IMG/VR virus record: IMGVR_UViG_3300044824_000068 | Location: 1-59,131 of that record | Reading direction: 5' to 3' (one strand) | From: a virus | Length of the DNA: 59,131 nt | Shown: positions 23,645 through 32,191 of the stretch, piece after piece | Position numbering within the stretch: the stretch's first letter is position 1 | Layout: every line of letters starts with the position of its first letter | Notes under the pieces: model-generated | The model's input: the letters and a program-made list of their open reading frames with translations, nothing else | Databases searched by the model: none | Told to the model about the DNA's origin: nothing | Position numbers and translations under genes: made by a program

Positions 23645-24733
23645 ATGACTAATTCTAAAATCAAACTCAATCTCGATTCCCTTAAATCCCGCAAAGAATG
23701 GAAAAGACACAAAGTGAAAGACGGACACAACGTCTATCGCGTTCTTCCCCCATTCGGTCAAAGCTCAAACGGCTACCCTTATCGCAAGTATCAGATCATC
23801 TGGGGTCTTACCGACCCCGAGAGTGGTCGTGCTCGTCCTTTCGCTTCCTCAATGGTCGCTGAAAAGCGTTGCCCTGTTACTGAGTTCGTGTATCAACTCA
23901 AGTCCCGTGCGGAAACGATGTCTGCAGAGTTGAAGGCAGCAGGAACCAGTGCAGAAGAGATCAAAACCCGCCTTAAGGATCTACAGGATCTTATTGGCAA
24001 TCTCATCCCAAAAACTGTCTATATCTATAACGCTGCCGATAAGGCTGGCGAAGTAGGTCTTCTTGAGCTGAAATCTACCGCTCACAAGGAGATGAAGTCC
24101 AGGATGAATGAATACATCAACGACTATAACCAGGATCCTACATCGCTCAGTAGCGCTGACGACGATTCCGGTGTATGGTTCGATGTTATTCGCTCTAACG
24201 AAACTGGCCAGTTTCGCGATACCAAGTATGAAGTTAAGAAGGTTCAGTCGAAGGTGAGAGAAGCCTCTGGTAAGGTCTCTTTCGTCGATGATCGTTCTCC
24301 TCTTCCAGATTCAGTGGTTGAGAACTACGATAACTTGGGATACGATCTCTCAGCTATCTACCAGACCAAGTCATACGAAGATCTTCAGCAAGTTCTTGAT
24401 GCTAACCTTCCAGGTATCATCGAAATCTGTCCTGACGCTGACCTCAGCGTTGAGCCATCTCTTCTTCCATTGACTCATGCTCTTGAGAAGGCAGCTGCAC
24501 CAAAGGCCTCAGCGCAAGCTGCTAAGCCTGCCGGTGCTTCTCGTGTTGTTCTTAAGCTAAATGACGGAGATGACGATGACCAAAATACCCAAAGTGGACC
24601 CGCACATACTGCGGCACATGCTGGCGCAGCAGCAAGAACGGGCAACGGCAAATCTCTGGCTGCTGTTAATCAAGCTGCAAGTGCATCGACCGATGACTTC
24701 ATGGCCCAAGCGGATGCCATCCTAAACTCATAA
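23645..24733 (+). CDS. Single-stranded DNA-binding protein, gp32-like
   Basis: 362 residues from ATG 23645; an upstream frame start overlaps the promoter. The N-terminal region reads NVYRVLPPFG, then IIWGLTD and KRCPVTEFVY, the pattern of phage gp32-type OB-fold proteins with a zinc- or Cys-containing insertion. The C-terminus is Ala-rich and acidic (LNDGDDDDQNTQ) and ends in DDFMAQADAILNS, the kind of acidic tip through which phage SSBs contact partner proteins. It heads an operon with a small unknown gene and the RecA-like recombinase. The N-terminus is more basic (KSRKEWKRHK), as for cooperative binding. The identification rests on layout and local motifs. Confidence 0.68.
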   Translation: MTNSKIKLNLDSLKSRKEWKRHKVKDGHNVYRVLPPFGQSSNGYPYRKYQIIWGLTDPESGRARPFASSMVAEKRCPVTEFVYQLKSRAETMSAELKAAGTSAEEIKTRLKDLQDLIGNLIPKTVYIYNAADKAGEVGLLELKSTAHKEMKSRMNEYINDYNQDPTSLSSADDDSGVWFDVIRSNETGQFRDTKYEVKKVQSKVREASGKVSFVDDRSPLPDSVVENYDNLGYDLSAIYQTKSYEDLQQVLDANLPGIIEICPDADLSVEPSLLPLTHALEKAAAPKASAQAAKPAGASRVVLKLNDGDDDDQNTQSGPAHTAAHAGAAARTGNGKSLAAVNQAASASTDDFMAQADAILNS

Positions 24734-24742
24734 GGTAACAAA

Positions 24743-25189
24743 ATGAGCGACCTACCTGAAAAGGTAGATATCACTCGTCTTGCAATGTACATCAACAAGA
24801 TCGAGGAGTTGTCATCCATAAACAAGATGATGGCTCCTCGATATCTTCAAGATTTCATCATTGGTCAAGACGTAGCTGCTAATCTACTTGCACAAGCGAT
24901 TCAAAGAGACTCTAAGGCTAAGGCGAGACTTGACTATGTCGAGTCGATTGCCTATCTGGAAAAGGCTAAGGAGTATCTTGAACAGCACGGTATAAAAGAC
25001 ACCAGTGAGGCACGAAAACAATACGTTAATGTTAATCAGGACGTTAGGGATGCTAAAGACGTTAGAGCTAGTACGGAAGCTTTAGTTGTCTTCATCAAGG
25101 CTAGGCTGGGTGAACTTAGACAAGCCCACGACGATCTCAAGAAGATCGTTTATGGCGATCAGAATTTAACTTCGTACGAGGGAATGTAA
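24743..25189 (+). CDS. Hypothetical helical protein between SSB and recombinase
   Basis: 148 residues, nearly all helical and charged. It sits between the SSB and the RecA/UvsX gene and ends one base before the latter starts. T4 UvsY, the recombination mediator that loads UvsX on gp32-coated DNA, is about the same size (137 residues) and helical. I see no motif proving this, so UvsY-like function is only a positional suggestion. Confidence 0.6.
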   Translation: MSDLPEKVDITRLAMYINKIEELSSINKMMAPRYLQDFIIGQDVAANLLAQAIQRDSKAKARLDYVESIAYLEKAKEYLEQHGIKDTSEARKQYVNVNQDVRDAKDVRASTEALVVFIKARLGELRQAHDDLKKIVYGDQNLTSYEGM

Positions 25190-25190
25190 T

Positions 25191-26300
25191 ATGAGTAAAT
25201 GGCTTAGTAAGATGACAAGTGATTTCGGGGTTCTTGCCTCACAGTTGGGTAACAAGGAACTTCCTCCTGTGCCAAGTCGATCGCCGTCCTTGAATTGGGC
25301 GACGTCCATCAATGGCTTTAAACCCGGAAAGATTTCTGTTTTATATGGTCCTGAGCAAAGCGGTAAGAGCTTGCTTGCCATGATGGCAGTGGCAGATGTT
25401 CAGAAGGTAGATCCAGAAGCCATCTTCGTATGGTTTGATGCCGAATATTCCTTTAACTTGCCCCTCTTCATCAAGATTGGTGGAGATGCTAACAGGCTTA
25501 TCGTGCGCAAGAGTAATGATCCGCTCAAGATATTTGACTATATCGGTGGCGAGATGCTTGAAAATCTTCAAGAGGGCGCTCCGATCCGTGGCATCGTTAT
25601 AGACTCGATCAAGTCTATCCGATATCCAAAGGAAGCTAACATGAAGCAAACCACTGACCAAAAGATGGGTGGCACTGGAGCCAGCTATCTTCCAACGGCC
25701 CTTAAGTTGATTCTTCCTGTCATTGCTGATTACAATCTGCTCACCTTCTTCGTTCAGCAGGTCACTATGGAAATCGACGCTATGAAAGCGTTGAGAAACC
25801 CATTCGTTATCACTGAAGGCAAGGCGCTGAAGCATGCCGCAGATCTGATGCTTGAGATCGTCAAACTCGATACTAAAAACGGCGTTATTGAGTCTGGTGA
25901 GACAATTACCGGCGCCGCACAGCAGACCGGACATAAGGTTCGCATCAAGGTGAAGAAGAACCGCCTAGGTATTCCTGCTCGTATGGCTCAGTTTAGTTAT
26001 CACTACGACCACGGTATCATCGATACTGGCGGGGAGATCTTCGAACTAGCTAAGTCTCTTGGAGTTGTATTCCATCCTATAAGCACCGTCACTGGTAAAG
26101 AAAACACGATGATGTGGCAGTTTGGTAATTACGATCCTATCAGGGGCGAGGAGAATATGAAGCAGTTCGTCATCAACTCGAAGAACGTCCAAGATGAGAT
26201 AATGCAGGCTTGTTACAATTACAAGGATAATGAAGTTCAACTAGATGCTGCTGGTGTAGTTATGGACGTAGAAGGCATAGTTGATCTAGATTTGGACTAA
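25191..26300 (+). CDS. RecA/UvsX-type recombinase
   Basis: 369 residues. Walker A is GPEQSGKSLL (about 53-62) after FKPGKISVLY; FVWFDAEYSF follows where RecA has the catalytic Glu; Walker B is GIVIDSIKSI; FFVQQVTMEI lies at the L2/sensor region. The C-terminal 100 residues include KVKKNRLGIPARM, which resembles the end of the RecA core. It forms filaments on ssDNA and catalyses strand exchange. It lies in an operon with SSB and is followed by a phosphoesterase one base later. Confidence 0.9.
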   Translation: MSKWLSKMTSDFGVLASQLGNKELPPVPSRSPSLNWATSINGFKPGKISVLYGPEQSGKSLLAMMAVADVQKVDPEAIFVWFDAEYSFNLPLFIKIGGDANRLIVRKSNDPLKIFDYIGGEMLENLQEGAPIRGIVIDSIKSIRYPKEANMKQTTDQKMGGTGASYLPTALKLILPVIADYNLLTFFVQQVTMEIDAMKALRNPFVITEGKALKHAADLMLEIVKLDTKNGVIESGETITGAAQQTGHKVRIKVKKNRLGIPARMAQFSYHYDHGIIDTGGEIFELAKSLGVVFHPISTVTGKENTMMWQFGNYDPIRGEENMKQFVINSKNVQDEIMQACYNYKDNEVQLDAAGVVMDVEGIVDLDLD

Positions 26301-26301
26301 T

Positions 26302-26913
26302 ATGATCTACTTTACCTCCGACAATCACTTCTGGCATGCTAACGTAATCAAATATTGCGCTAGACCATTCGCTTCTGTCGAAGAGATGAACGAAGCAATG
26401 ATAAGGAACTGGAATGATGTTGTTAAACCAGAAGATACAGTTTACTGCCTTGGGGACTTCAGCTTGGCTGCTAGACCAGTCGAATCCTATACTTTACGCC
26501 TTAACGGTACTAAATATCTGGTCCCTGGAAACCACGACTTCTGCCACTCGTATCATAAGAAGTCAAGAAACAAAGAGAACAGGGAAAAGTGGATCCAGCA
26601 GTACGAAGCCTGGGGATGGAAAGTTCTCCCAGAGCAGACGACGCTAGAGATTCCAGGTGTGGCCACAGTTAACATGTGCCATCATCCTTATGTCCTTATA
26701 GGGCCTGGTGACGACAAGTACGAACGCTGGAGACCTAAAGACGACGGCAGATGGCTCCTATGCGGCCACGTCCACGAGAAGTGGAAGGTGGTAGGTAGAA
26801 TGATTAACATCGGCGTTGACCAGTGGGATTTCAAACCAGTACCTATCACGGAGATAGCAAAGATAATATGCCAGAACACAGCGGATGGTGTCCAGACCAC
26901 GCAATCTGTATAG
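26302..26913 (+). CDS. Calcineurin-like metallophosphoesterase
   Basis: 203 residues with all metal-binding motifs of the superfamily: TSDNHFWHANV, CLGDFSL, VPGNHDF, MCHHPY and LCGHVHEKW. Short phage proteins of this type may remove phosphates from nucleotides or RNA ends; the substrate cannot be read from sequence. It is separate from SbcD, which is encoded 0.8 kb downstream. It ends in TAG and overlaps the next gene by 46 bases. Confidence 0.88.
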   Translation: MIYFTSDNHFWHANVIKYCARPFASVEEMNEAMIRNWNDVVKPEDTVYCLGDFSLAARPVESYTLRLNGTKYLVPGNHDFCHSYHKKSRNKENREKWIQQYEAWGWKVLPEQTTLEIPGVATVNMCHHPYVLIGPGDDKYERWRPKDDGRWLLCGHVHEKWKVVGRMINIGVDQWDFKPVPITEIAKIICQNTADGVQTTQSV

Positions 26914-27230
26914 AATGGATTGATCGTAGGGCAAATGAACTAGTAGAGAATTTTCAAGAAGTAGATACAGTCTACATGAGTCTTGATATCTATGCTCAGT
27001 TTGTGAAAACCATATCTGGCAATCTTAGGGGATGTTCTCCAGATCAGGGTGGTTTTCAAACTTTACAAATCGTTTTGGCTGCAGTAACTCTAGTTGTTAA
27101 GCCAGTTCCAATGTTAGACAATTTTTGTTTTGTTGGCGCAGTGAGATCCCAAACATATGATTCACTCGTAAGGGCTAAAGTGGATCAAGCATTTGAAGAT
27201 ATAGTTTTAAAGGATTGTGAGCGCGAATGA
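26868..27230 (+). CDS. Hypothetical protein
   Basis: About 120 residues, starting at the ATG at 26868 inside the end of the phosphoesterase gene. It starts MPEHSGWCPDHAICIEW with two closely spaced Cys and a His, perhaps a metal site, followed by a mixed helix/strand region. No known family. The following endonuclease gene overlaps by 4 bases. Confidence 0.5.
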   Translation: MPEHSGWCPDHAICIEWIDRRANELVENFQEVDTVYMSLDIYAQFVKTISGNLRGCSPDQGGFQTLQIVLAAVTLVVKPVPMLDNFCFVGAVRSQTYDSLVRAKVDQAFEDIVLKDCERE

Positions 27231-27739
27231 AAAAGAGATGTAAGGTTTGTGGAAAAAACAGACTAATTAAGTTCTTTCATAGTCATTCTAGTTGTGCTAA
27301 AGGTGTTAGAGCAGAGTGTAAGACTTGTCATAATAAGGTATCTAAGGTCAGACACAAAAAATATATAAAAGAGAATCCAGATAAACGTCGCTCTACTGTA
27401 CTTAAAAATAAGTATGGGGTTACTTTTGAACAATACAGGGCAATGCTGGGTGCTCAGGGGAACGCTTGCAAGATATGCGGATCTTTTAGTCCTGGGGCTT
27501 CTAAGGATCATTTTAGTATAGATCACGATCATAAGACAGGTAAGATTAGGGGCATTCTTTGTCATGGCTGTAATGCCGGACTTGGAATGTTTAAAGAAGA
27601 CACTCAATCACTTAAACAAGCAATTTGTTATTTGGATAGTCATGTGGCTGTCAGCACGTCATTAGATAAATGTGATCATGAATGGCAAAGTGCAACTGGA
27701 GTTGGTCGTTGGTGTAATAAATGTGGTAAGGGAGTTTAG
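27227..27739 (+). CDS. Endonuclease VII-like HNH nuclease (homing type)
   Basis: 170 residues. N-terminal zinc cluster (CKVCGKN, CKTCHNK); endonuclease VII core: YGVTFEQYRAML, CKICGSF, SIDHDHKTGKIRGILCHGC, NAGLGMF; and a C-terminal extra CxxC (WCNKCGK). It is AT-rich and lies exactly between two other genes, ending one base before sbcD, so it may have inserted into the recombination operon. It is related to the genes at 17024 and 58652 but clearly diverged from both. Confidence 0.87.
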   Translation: MKKRCKVCGKNRLIKFFHSHSSCAKGVRAECKTCHNKVSKVRHKKYIKENPDKRRSTVLKNKYGVTFEQYRAMLGAQGNACKICGSFSPGASKDHFSIDHDHKTGKIRGILCHGCNAGLGMFKEDTQSLKQAICYLDSHVAVSTSLDKCDHEWQSATGVGRWCNKCGKGV

Positions 27740-28789
27740 ATGAGTCGTATTTTATTTATCGGAGACCCCCACCTCAAGATCAATAGGTTTGATCTTGCAA
27801 CTAGCTTCTTGACATGGCTTAATCAGCTTATAGCTGAGCAGAAGCCAGATCTTGTTGTAAACTTGGGTGATACGTTCGATACCCATGCGGTTCTACGTTC
27901 GGAGGTTTTGAATGAATTTATTAAGCATACTGATCATGTCATTGGCCTTGGGATTCCTTATGTGTATCTTTTGGGTAACCATGACATGTACAAGCCTAAT
28001 GATTCAAAGTATCATGCAATGCTTCCGTTCAAAGACAAGATCAAAAACCTATACGTCGTAGATAGGCCAATCGACCTATTTGACATGACGTTCGTGCCGT
28101 ATCAGCACGATGCCAGAAACTTTCCAACCAACACGCTTCCTGTTGTGGTAGCGCACCAAACGTTCACGGGAGCAGATTATGGCCCTATCAGAGAAGCAGC
28201 GGGTGTCGATCCAAGTAGCCTTGCAGACGCTGATCTGGTCATCTCCGGACACATTCACAAACGACAGCAGATTGCAACTGGACAACAATCGGTGGGAGGA
28301 CGAGGAGCTACGGTTATTTATGTCGGCTCTCCGTTTAGTCAGTCTGCTTCAGACGTTGATCAAGTCAAAGGAATCACCATCTTTGATATGGCTACGTATG
28401 CACAAACCTTCTATCCAACTCCGCTTCCAACGTGGCGCAGGTTGGTATTCGTGGTATCACAGCACGCGACGATTGAGACGTTGGAAGCTTTAGTACAGCA
28501 AGATATCTCCGGGAGTAAGGATCATTGGGTTTTAGAGCTCCAAGGTCCTAAAGCAGAGATAGTGGGATACCTTGGTTCAAAGGAATATTCCGAAGCGGTG
28601 TCAGGGGTAGATGTCAAAGTAAAGACGAAGTTTACCGATAGCGAGAAAAGGAAAGTCTCGATCGAAGCAAAGTCAATGGAACACATTATATCAGAGTTCG
28701 TCGCTAAAGTGTATAATGGCTCCGTCGATAAGGAAGAACTTTCTTCCCGCGCTAAAGATATTTTAAATGAAGCTAGATTAAGCAAATGA
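27740..28789 (+). CDS. sbcD: SbcD/Mre11-type nuclease (T4 gp47-like)
   Basis: 349 residues with phosphoesterase motifs in order: GDPHLKINRFD, NLGDTFDTH, YLLGNHDMY, VVAHQTF, VISGHIHKRQQ, and the usual C-terminal capping domain. It is the nuclease partner of the SbcC-like ATPase at 14916-16640; together they process DNA ends. The start codon follows the TAG of the endonuclease directly. Confidence 0.93.
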   Translation: MSRILFIGDPHLKINRFDLATSFLTWLNQLIAEQKPDLVVNLGDTFDTHAVLRSEVLNEFIKHTDHVIGLGIPYVYLLGNHDMYKPNDSKYHAMLPFKDKIKNLYVVDRPIDLFDMTFVPYQHDARNFPTNTLPVVVAHQTFTGADYGPIREAAGVDPSSLADADLVISGHIHKRQQIATGQQSVGGRGATVIYVGSPFSQSASDVDQVKGITIFDMATYAQTFYPTPLPTWRRLVFVVSQHATIETLEALVQQDISGSKDHWVLELQGPKAEIVGYLGSKEYSEAVSGVDVKVKTKFTDSEKRKVSIEAKSMEHIISEFVAKVYNGSVDKEELSSRAKDILNEARLSK

Positions 28790-28804
28790 AAGTCACCCAC
28801 CTGA

Positions 28805-28810
28805 TATAAT
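28805..28810 (+). promoter_or_regulatory. Extended -10 promoter (TGA-TATAAT) before the packaging region
   Basis: TGATATAAT at 28802-28810 is followed by a 32-base leader with GGGAGAAG before the ATG at 28843. It is the most upstream promoter of the terminase gene block. Confidence 0.6.
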
Positions 28811-28842
28811 AGGTGTAAGGTGGTTTGCACCCGGGAGAAGCA

Positions 28843-29292
28843 ATGGATATAGAACAACTAAGTCAGCAGATTGATCAGCAGAGATGGCTATTGAACAATG
28901 GCCTCATCACTGATACCGTCAAGGACCAGTTGTTTTTCTATGGTTCTATTGTTCATCCTGATGTGCAAGCAGTTGAAGTAAAGCTAAAACCTGAAGAGAA
29001 GAGCGTGGATTATACTATCTACGTTACTAAGAAAACTCTAAGTAGAATTGCTTTATATAACAAACTAGCCACCTCTACATCGCTATTTGGCATGTGGAGA
29101 TTCAAGCGCTTCTTAAAGAAAGAAGGCAGTTTAAATTTTCAGGGCATGTTAAGTAAATTCGTTAAGGATTTTTGTGGACCTACTTGGTCCACCAAACTCA
29201 CTATAATAGACTTCGATGTATACGTAGATAGCATTGGAGTTGAAGGTGAGCCCGACGGAACGAGTCAGCCAGCTAATAAATTGCCTGACTAA
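28843..29292 (+). CDS. Hypothetical protein upstream of terminase
   Basis: 149 residues from the ATG at 28843, which has a good ribosome binding site; a GTG-type frame extension to 28825 is less likely. Alpha/beta composition with AVEVKLKPEEKSVDYTIYVTKK and a basic segment FKRFLKKEG. No family recognised. First gene of the unit leading into packaging genes. Confidence 0.6.
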   Translation: MDIEQLSQQIDQQRWLLNNGLITDTVKDQLFFYGSIVHPDVQAVEVKLKPEEKSVDYTIYVTKKTLSRIALYNKLATSTSLFGMWRFKRFLKKEGSLNFQGMLSKFVKDFCGPTWSTKLTIIDFDVYVDSIGVEGEPDGTSQPANKLPD

Positions 29293-29668
29293 TGATGAAG
29301 ACCAACGTCAAGATTTGTGGGTCCACTATCTAAGTGGTCACTCGCCCTCGACTTTTGCCTCTCACCTCAATAAGTTGAACAGAGAGTTCTCGAACGATTC
29401 TGAGTTACAGAACTTTCTTTGGGACTTGTTCAAGAACCCTCCATCTGATAAGTTTGCACGACTTCTAGGCAACTTCAGCAACATAGAACAATCCGTAGTG
29501 TGCCTATTAGCGCTAGGACTATCTGTGAGTGAGCTAAGTGGGTATAAAGAGATAAGTGAGATAAGGATTCGACATGTTATCTCTGTAGTTAGGGAAAACG
29601 GTTGCTGGGAAGAACTTTATGGCGTTGAAGAAACGACTGACAGAAGAAGAGAGATACGGGCTGAGTGA
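29246..29668 (+). CDS. Hypothetical helical protein
   Basis: About 140 residues. The GTG at 29246 is preceded by GGAG at 6 bases; a TTG at 29234 is an alternative. Composition is helical (LWVHYLSGHSPSTFASHLNKL, later LLALGLSVSELSGYKEIS), and the last part, IRIRHVISVVRENGCWEE, could be a helix-turn-helix. It overlaps both neighbours (47 bases upstream, 50 downstream). Confidence 0.5.
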   Translation: MSPTERVSQLINCLTNDEDQRQDLWVHYLSGHSPSTFASHLNKLNREFSNDSELQNFLWDLFKNPPSDKFARLLGNFSNIEQSVVCLLALGLSVSELSGYKEISEIRIRHVISVVRENGCWEELYGVEETTDRRREIRAE

Positions 29669-30242
29669 GGAAGAGATCAAGCTTGCTGAGAAATTTCTCA
29701 GGAAGCACAAGACTGCAGGCGCCCTAAAAGAATTAGAGGCTGCCAAGCTTTTTGAACTTTACCTACTCGGTGAATCTCTCCCAAAAATTACTCAGCAGTT
29801 TCCTCAGTATCAACTGGGACAGATTGCTCTTACAGCATCGCTGCGCGGATGGGCTCATGATCGCGACAAGATGATGCACACTCTTCAGGATAGAGTTCGT
29901 GCTAAGGTTGTTAAATCCGTCCTAGAACAAGTTGACTTTCTCACAGCTATGATGTCTGTAACCAATGCAGAGCATCTAGAGGTCATGATCAAGTATTGCC
30001 AAGATCCAATAAATAATCCTAAGCCAACCCTTCGTGTCACAAACATTAAGGAGTACAAAGATGTGGCTGAGACGCTATACAAGATTGTAAGCGGCGCTAC
30101 CCCTGGAGCCAAGAACAACAAGTCTCCGATGTTTGACGCTTTGAGTCCACCGTCGAAGCATGTAGAAGAAAAACCGGCAGAGCCAGATGCTGCCTCGATG
30201 CTAGCTGAAGTAGTGAGAGTAGATGTCGAAGAAGGCAACTAA
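29619..30242 (+). CDS. Probable terminase small subunit
   Basis: 207 residues directly upstream of, and overlapping by 20 bases, the large terminase gene. Residues 42-75 look like a helix-turn-helix (AKLFELYLLGESLPKITQQF, then QIALTASLRGWAHDR), as in small terminases that recognise phage DNA before packaging. A central helical oligomerisation region and an acidic disordered tail (KPAEPDAASM) follow. Assigned mainly by position plus the DNA-binding motif. Confidence 0.65.
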   Translation: MALKKRLTEEERYGLSEEEIKLAEKFLRKHKTAGALKELEAAKLFELYLLGESLPKITQQFPQYQLGQIALTASLRGWAHDRDKMMHTLQDRVRAKVVKSVLEQVDFLTAMMSVTNAEHLEVMIKYCQDPINNPKPTLRVTNIKEYKDVAETLYKIVSGATPGAKNNKSPMFDALSPPSKHVEEKPAEPDAASMLAEVVRVDVEEGN

Positions 30243-32157
30243 ACTAACATTTGAGCAGCAAAAGAAGCTGCTACTAACGCCGTGCAGGAACAGACAGGAA
30301 GTAAAGAACTGGATTAAGTACCATCTTAGTCTAGAACTCCCTGATGTCACTGTCTCCAGATACTCGGATACCAACCCCTTAGACGTGATCTGGGAGGTGT
30401 ATCGCATCTGCGTGCTCCAGCAGAACCCTGACAATATTCAGGAGCTTCTCTTCGTTGCTGGTCGAGGATCTGGCAAGACGTTGGGGATGGCTATCGCAGA
30501 GCTGATGATCCTGCTGCATGATAAGCGCGACGTTGTGCACGTAGGCGCCATTCAGAACCAAGCTGAACGTTGCTATGCTTACCAGAAGAACTTCCTATAT
30601 AATCGCAAGCTAAAACCCATAGTTATTCCAGCTGACGTTCCAGAAGACGAGCGTATCCTTGAGAAGGCCAACATGTCGAAGTCCATCTTCAATATTGGCC
30701 AAGATAAGATCACCTTAGAAGTTCTTCCTTGCACATTAAAGGCTTGTAACGGTCCCCACGTTCCTCTCGTGGTCGTAGATGAGATCGATACAGTATCCGG
30801 TGAAGGCGTCAAGGCGTTCAAGGAAATCTCCGGCATGCTTGACTCCAAGGGCGGTAAGAAAGCCCTCCGCGTGGGTATCTCTACCCGCAAGTCTCGCTAT
30901 GGGTTGATGAATCAGAAGCTAGAAGAGATCGAAGGAACTCCAGATAAGACCCGCGTTGCTCGCAGATGGACAGCGTTTGAGTTCACCGAGCGTTGCCCTG
31001 ATAGTAGGTCAGGTACGACCCCTGTAGATCTATATGTTAACCAAGACAAGATGGAAGTCCTCATCGAGGATGATTTTGCCAAGAAGGACAGACATAAGCA
31101 GAAGGAGTACGTCAAGCACAAGGGCCTGAACGGATGCATCAAGTGTCCGTTATTCTCTGTATGTTTGACAGATGCTAAGAAACAGACGTCCACATCTCCA
31201 ATGTTGAAGACCCTTGACGAGATGATTCAGAAGGTTAGAGCCGAGGGTGCCGACTGGGCACTCGCTCAGCTTATGAACCTGAAACCCTCTGTTGAAGGCA
31301 TTATTTTTAGAGAATTCGATGAGAAAATCCATATCAAGACGTGGAACCAGATGTGGCTCATCCTCGTTGGTAAAGAGTTTCCAGGTGAGTGTACCCACGA
31401 CACCTTCATCAAGAAGTGCCACGAGATGAACATTCCTTGCTATGCCGGCATCGACTGGGGTTTCTCTTCCCCAAACACTGTGGTGTTCTTCTTTGTTGAC
31501 TCAAGGGATAACATCTATGTTGTGAAAACGGATGGTATGACTCACATCAGCACTCCAACGTGGATTCACCATATCAAGACTAAATATCACACCATGTATA
31601 GGTGCCAACTGTATGTTCCTGATGCCGCTGACCAAGGCGCCATCCTAGAAATGCAGAAGGCCGGTCTACCTGTCTCTAACCAGGAGAAGGGTGAGATCAT
31701 GGCGGGTATCCAGGTTATTAAGAAGTTCTTAAAGATTCCTGGTACCACTGATGCTAAGTTATTTTTGGCTCAAGATATGTGCGTTCCTTTAGTGAGAGAG
31801 TTTGGACTATATCACTTCAAGGTTAATGCTGCTGGACTTATCACAGATGATCCGGACACAGAGCACGACCATTGGATTGATGCCCTCAGATACCCCATGA
31901 CGCTGCTCTTTGGCAAGTCTCAGATCATCCTTGGGAGCGGGTTGATGGATCAGGCGTCTAATCTACAGGATGGACACGGTAACTTTCATAGGATGCCGTC
32001 TCCTACAGAGTTTGCCCTTACTCAGGGCATAAAGATGAACGACCAGGAACCTGATAGGTCTAAGTTGGGCAAGATAGGCAAACCGTCCGAGTTAGAAGAT
32101 CCCGGGAACGATGATGACTCAACGGGTGGGGCTGGTGGCTTCATCTGGAGCATTTAG
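30223..32157 (+). CDS. terL: Terminase large subunit (packaging ATPase and nuclease)
   Basis: 644 residues. ATPase domain: Walker A VAGRGSGKTLG (about 77-87) and Walker B LVVVDEID (about 181-188). Nuclease domain of RNase H fold: AGIDWGFSSPN (about 407) with the first catalytic Asp and HDHWIDALRY (about 547) with the late Asp. Between the two lies a Cys cluster (CIKCPLFSVC) that may bind a metal and is not part of the usual core. The motor translocates DNA into the prohead and cuts it. The gene ends in TAG. Confidence 0.95.
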   Translation: MSKKATKLTFEQQKKLLLTPCRNRQEVKNWIKYHLSLELPDVTVSRYSDTNPLDVIWEVYRICVLQQNPDNIQELLFVAGRGSGKTLGMAIAELMILLHDKRDVVHVGAIQNQAERCYAYQKNFLYNRKLKPIVIPADVPEDERILEKANMSKSIFNIGQDKITLEVLPCTLKACNGPHVPLVVVDEIDTVSGEGVKAFKEISGMLDSKGGKKALRVGISTRKSRYGLMNQKLEEIEGTPDKTRVARRWTAFEFTERCPDSRSGTTPVDLYVNQDKMEVLIEDDFAKKDRHKQKEYVKHKGLNGCIKCPLFSVCLTDAKKQTSTSPMLKTLDEMIQKVRAEGADWALAQLMNLKPSVEGIIFREFDEKIHIKTWNQMWLILVGKEFPGECTHDTFIKKCHEMNIPCYAGIDWGFSSPNTVVFFFVDSRDNIYVVKTDGMTHISTPTWIHHIKTKYHTMYRCQLYVPDAADQGAILEMQKAGLPVSNQEKGEIMAGIQVIKKFLKIPGTTDAKLFLAQDMCVPLVREFGLYHFKVNAAGLITDDPDTEHDHWIDALRYPMTLLFGKSQIILGSGLMDQASNLQDGHGNFHRMPSPTEFALTQGIKMNDQEPDRSKLGKIGKPSELEDPGNDDDSTGGAGGFIWSI

Positions 32158-32179
32158 GACACTTTAAGTTACTAGAAGG

Positions 32180-32185
32180 TATAAT
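32180..32185 (+). promoter_or_regulatory. -10 promoter (TATAAT) of the portal gene
   Basis: TATAAT, six bases (CAGTTA), ATG at 32192; no ribosome binding site. Predicts a leaderless portal mRNA. Confidence 0.55.
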
Positions 32186-32191
32186 CAGTTA

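Noticed and set aside
25341-25934. Minus-strand frame of 197 codons inside the RecA-like gene
   Set aside because: Antisense shadow of a well-supported gene; no start signal and an unconvincing composition.
26302-30242. Read-through of TAG stops giving longer proteins
   Set aside because: I followed the frames after TAG in several genes (phosphoesterase, terminase, methyltransferase, protease, CYTH); they run into other stops within about 10 to 60 codons and do not look coding, so global TAG recoding is not supported in this window.
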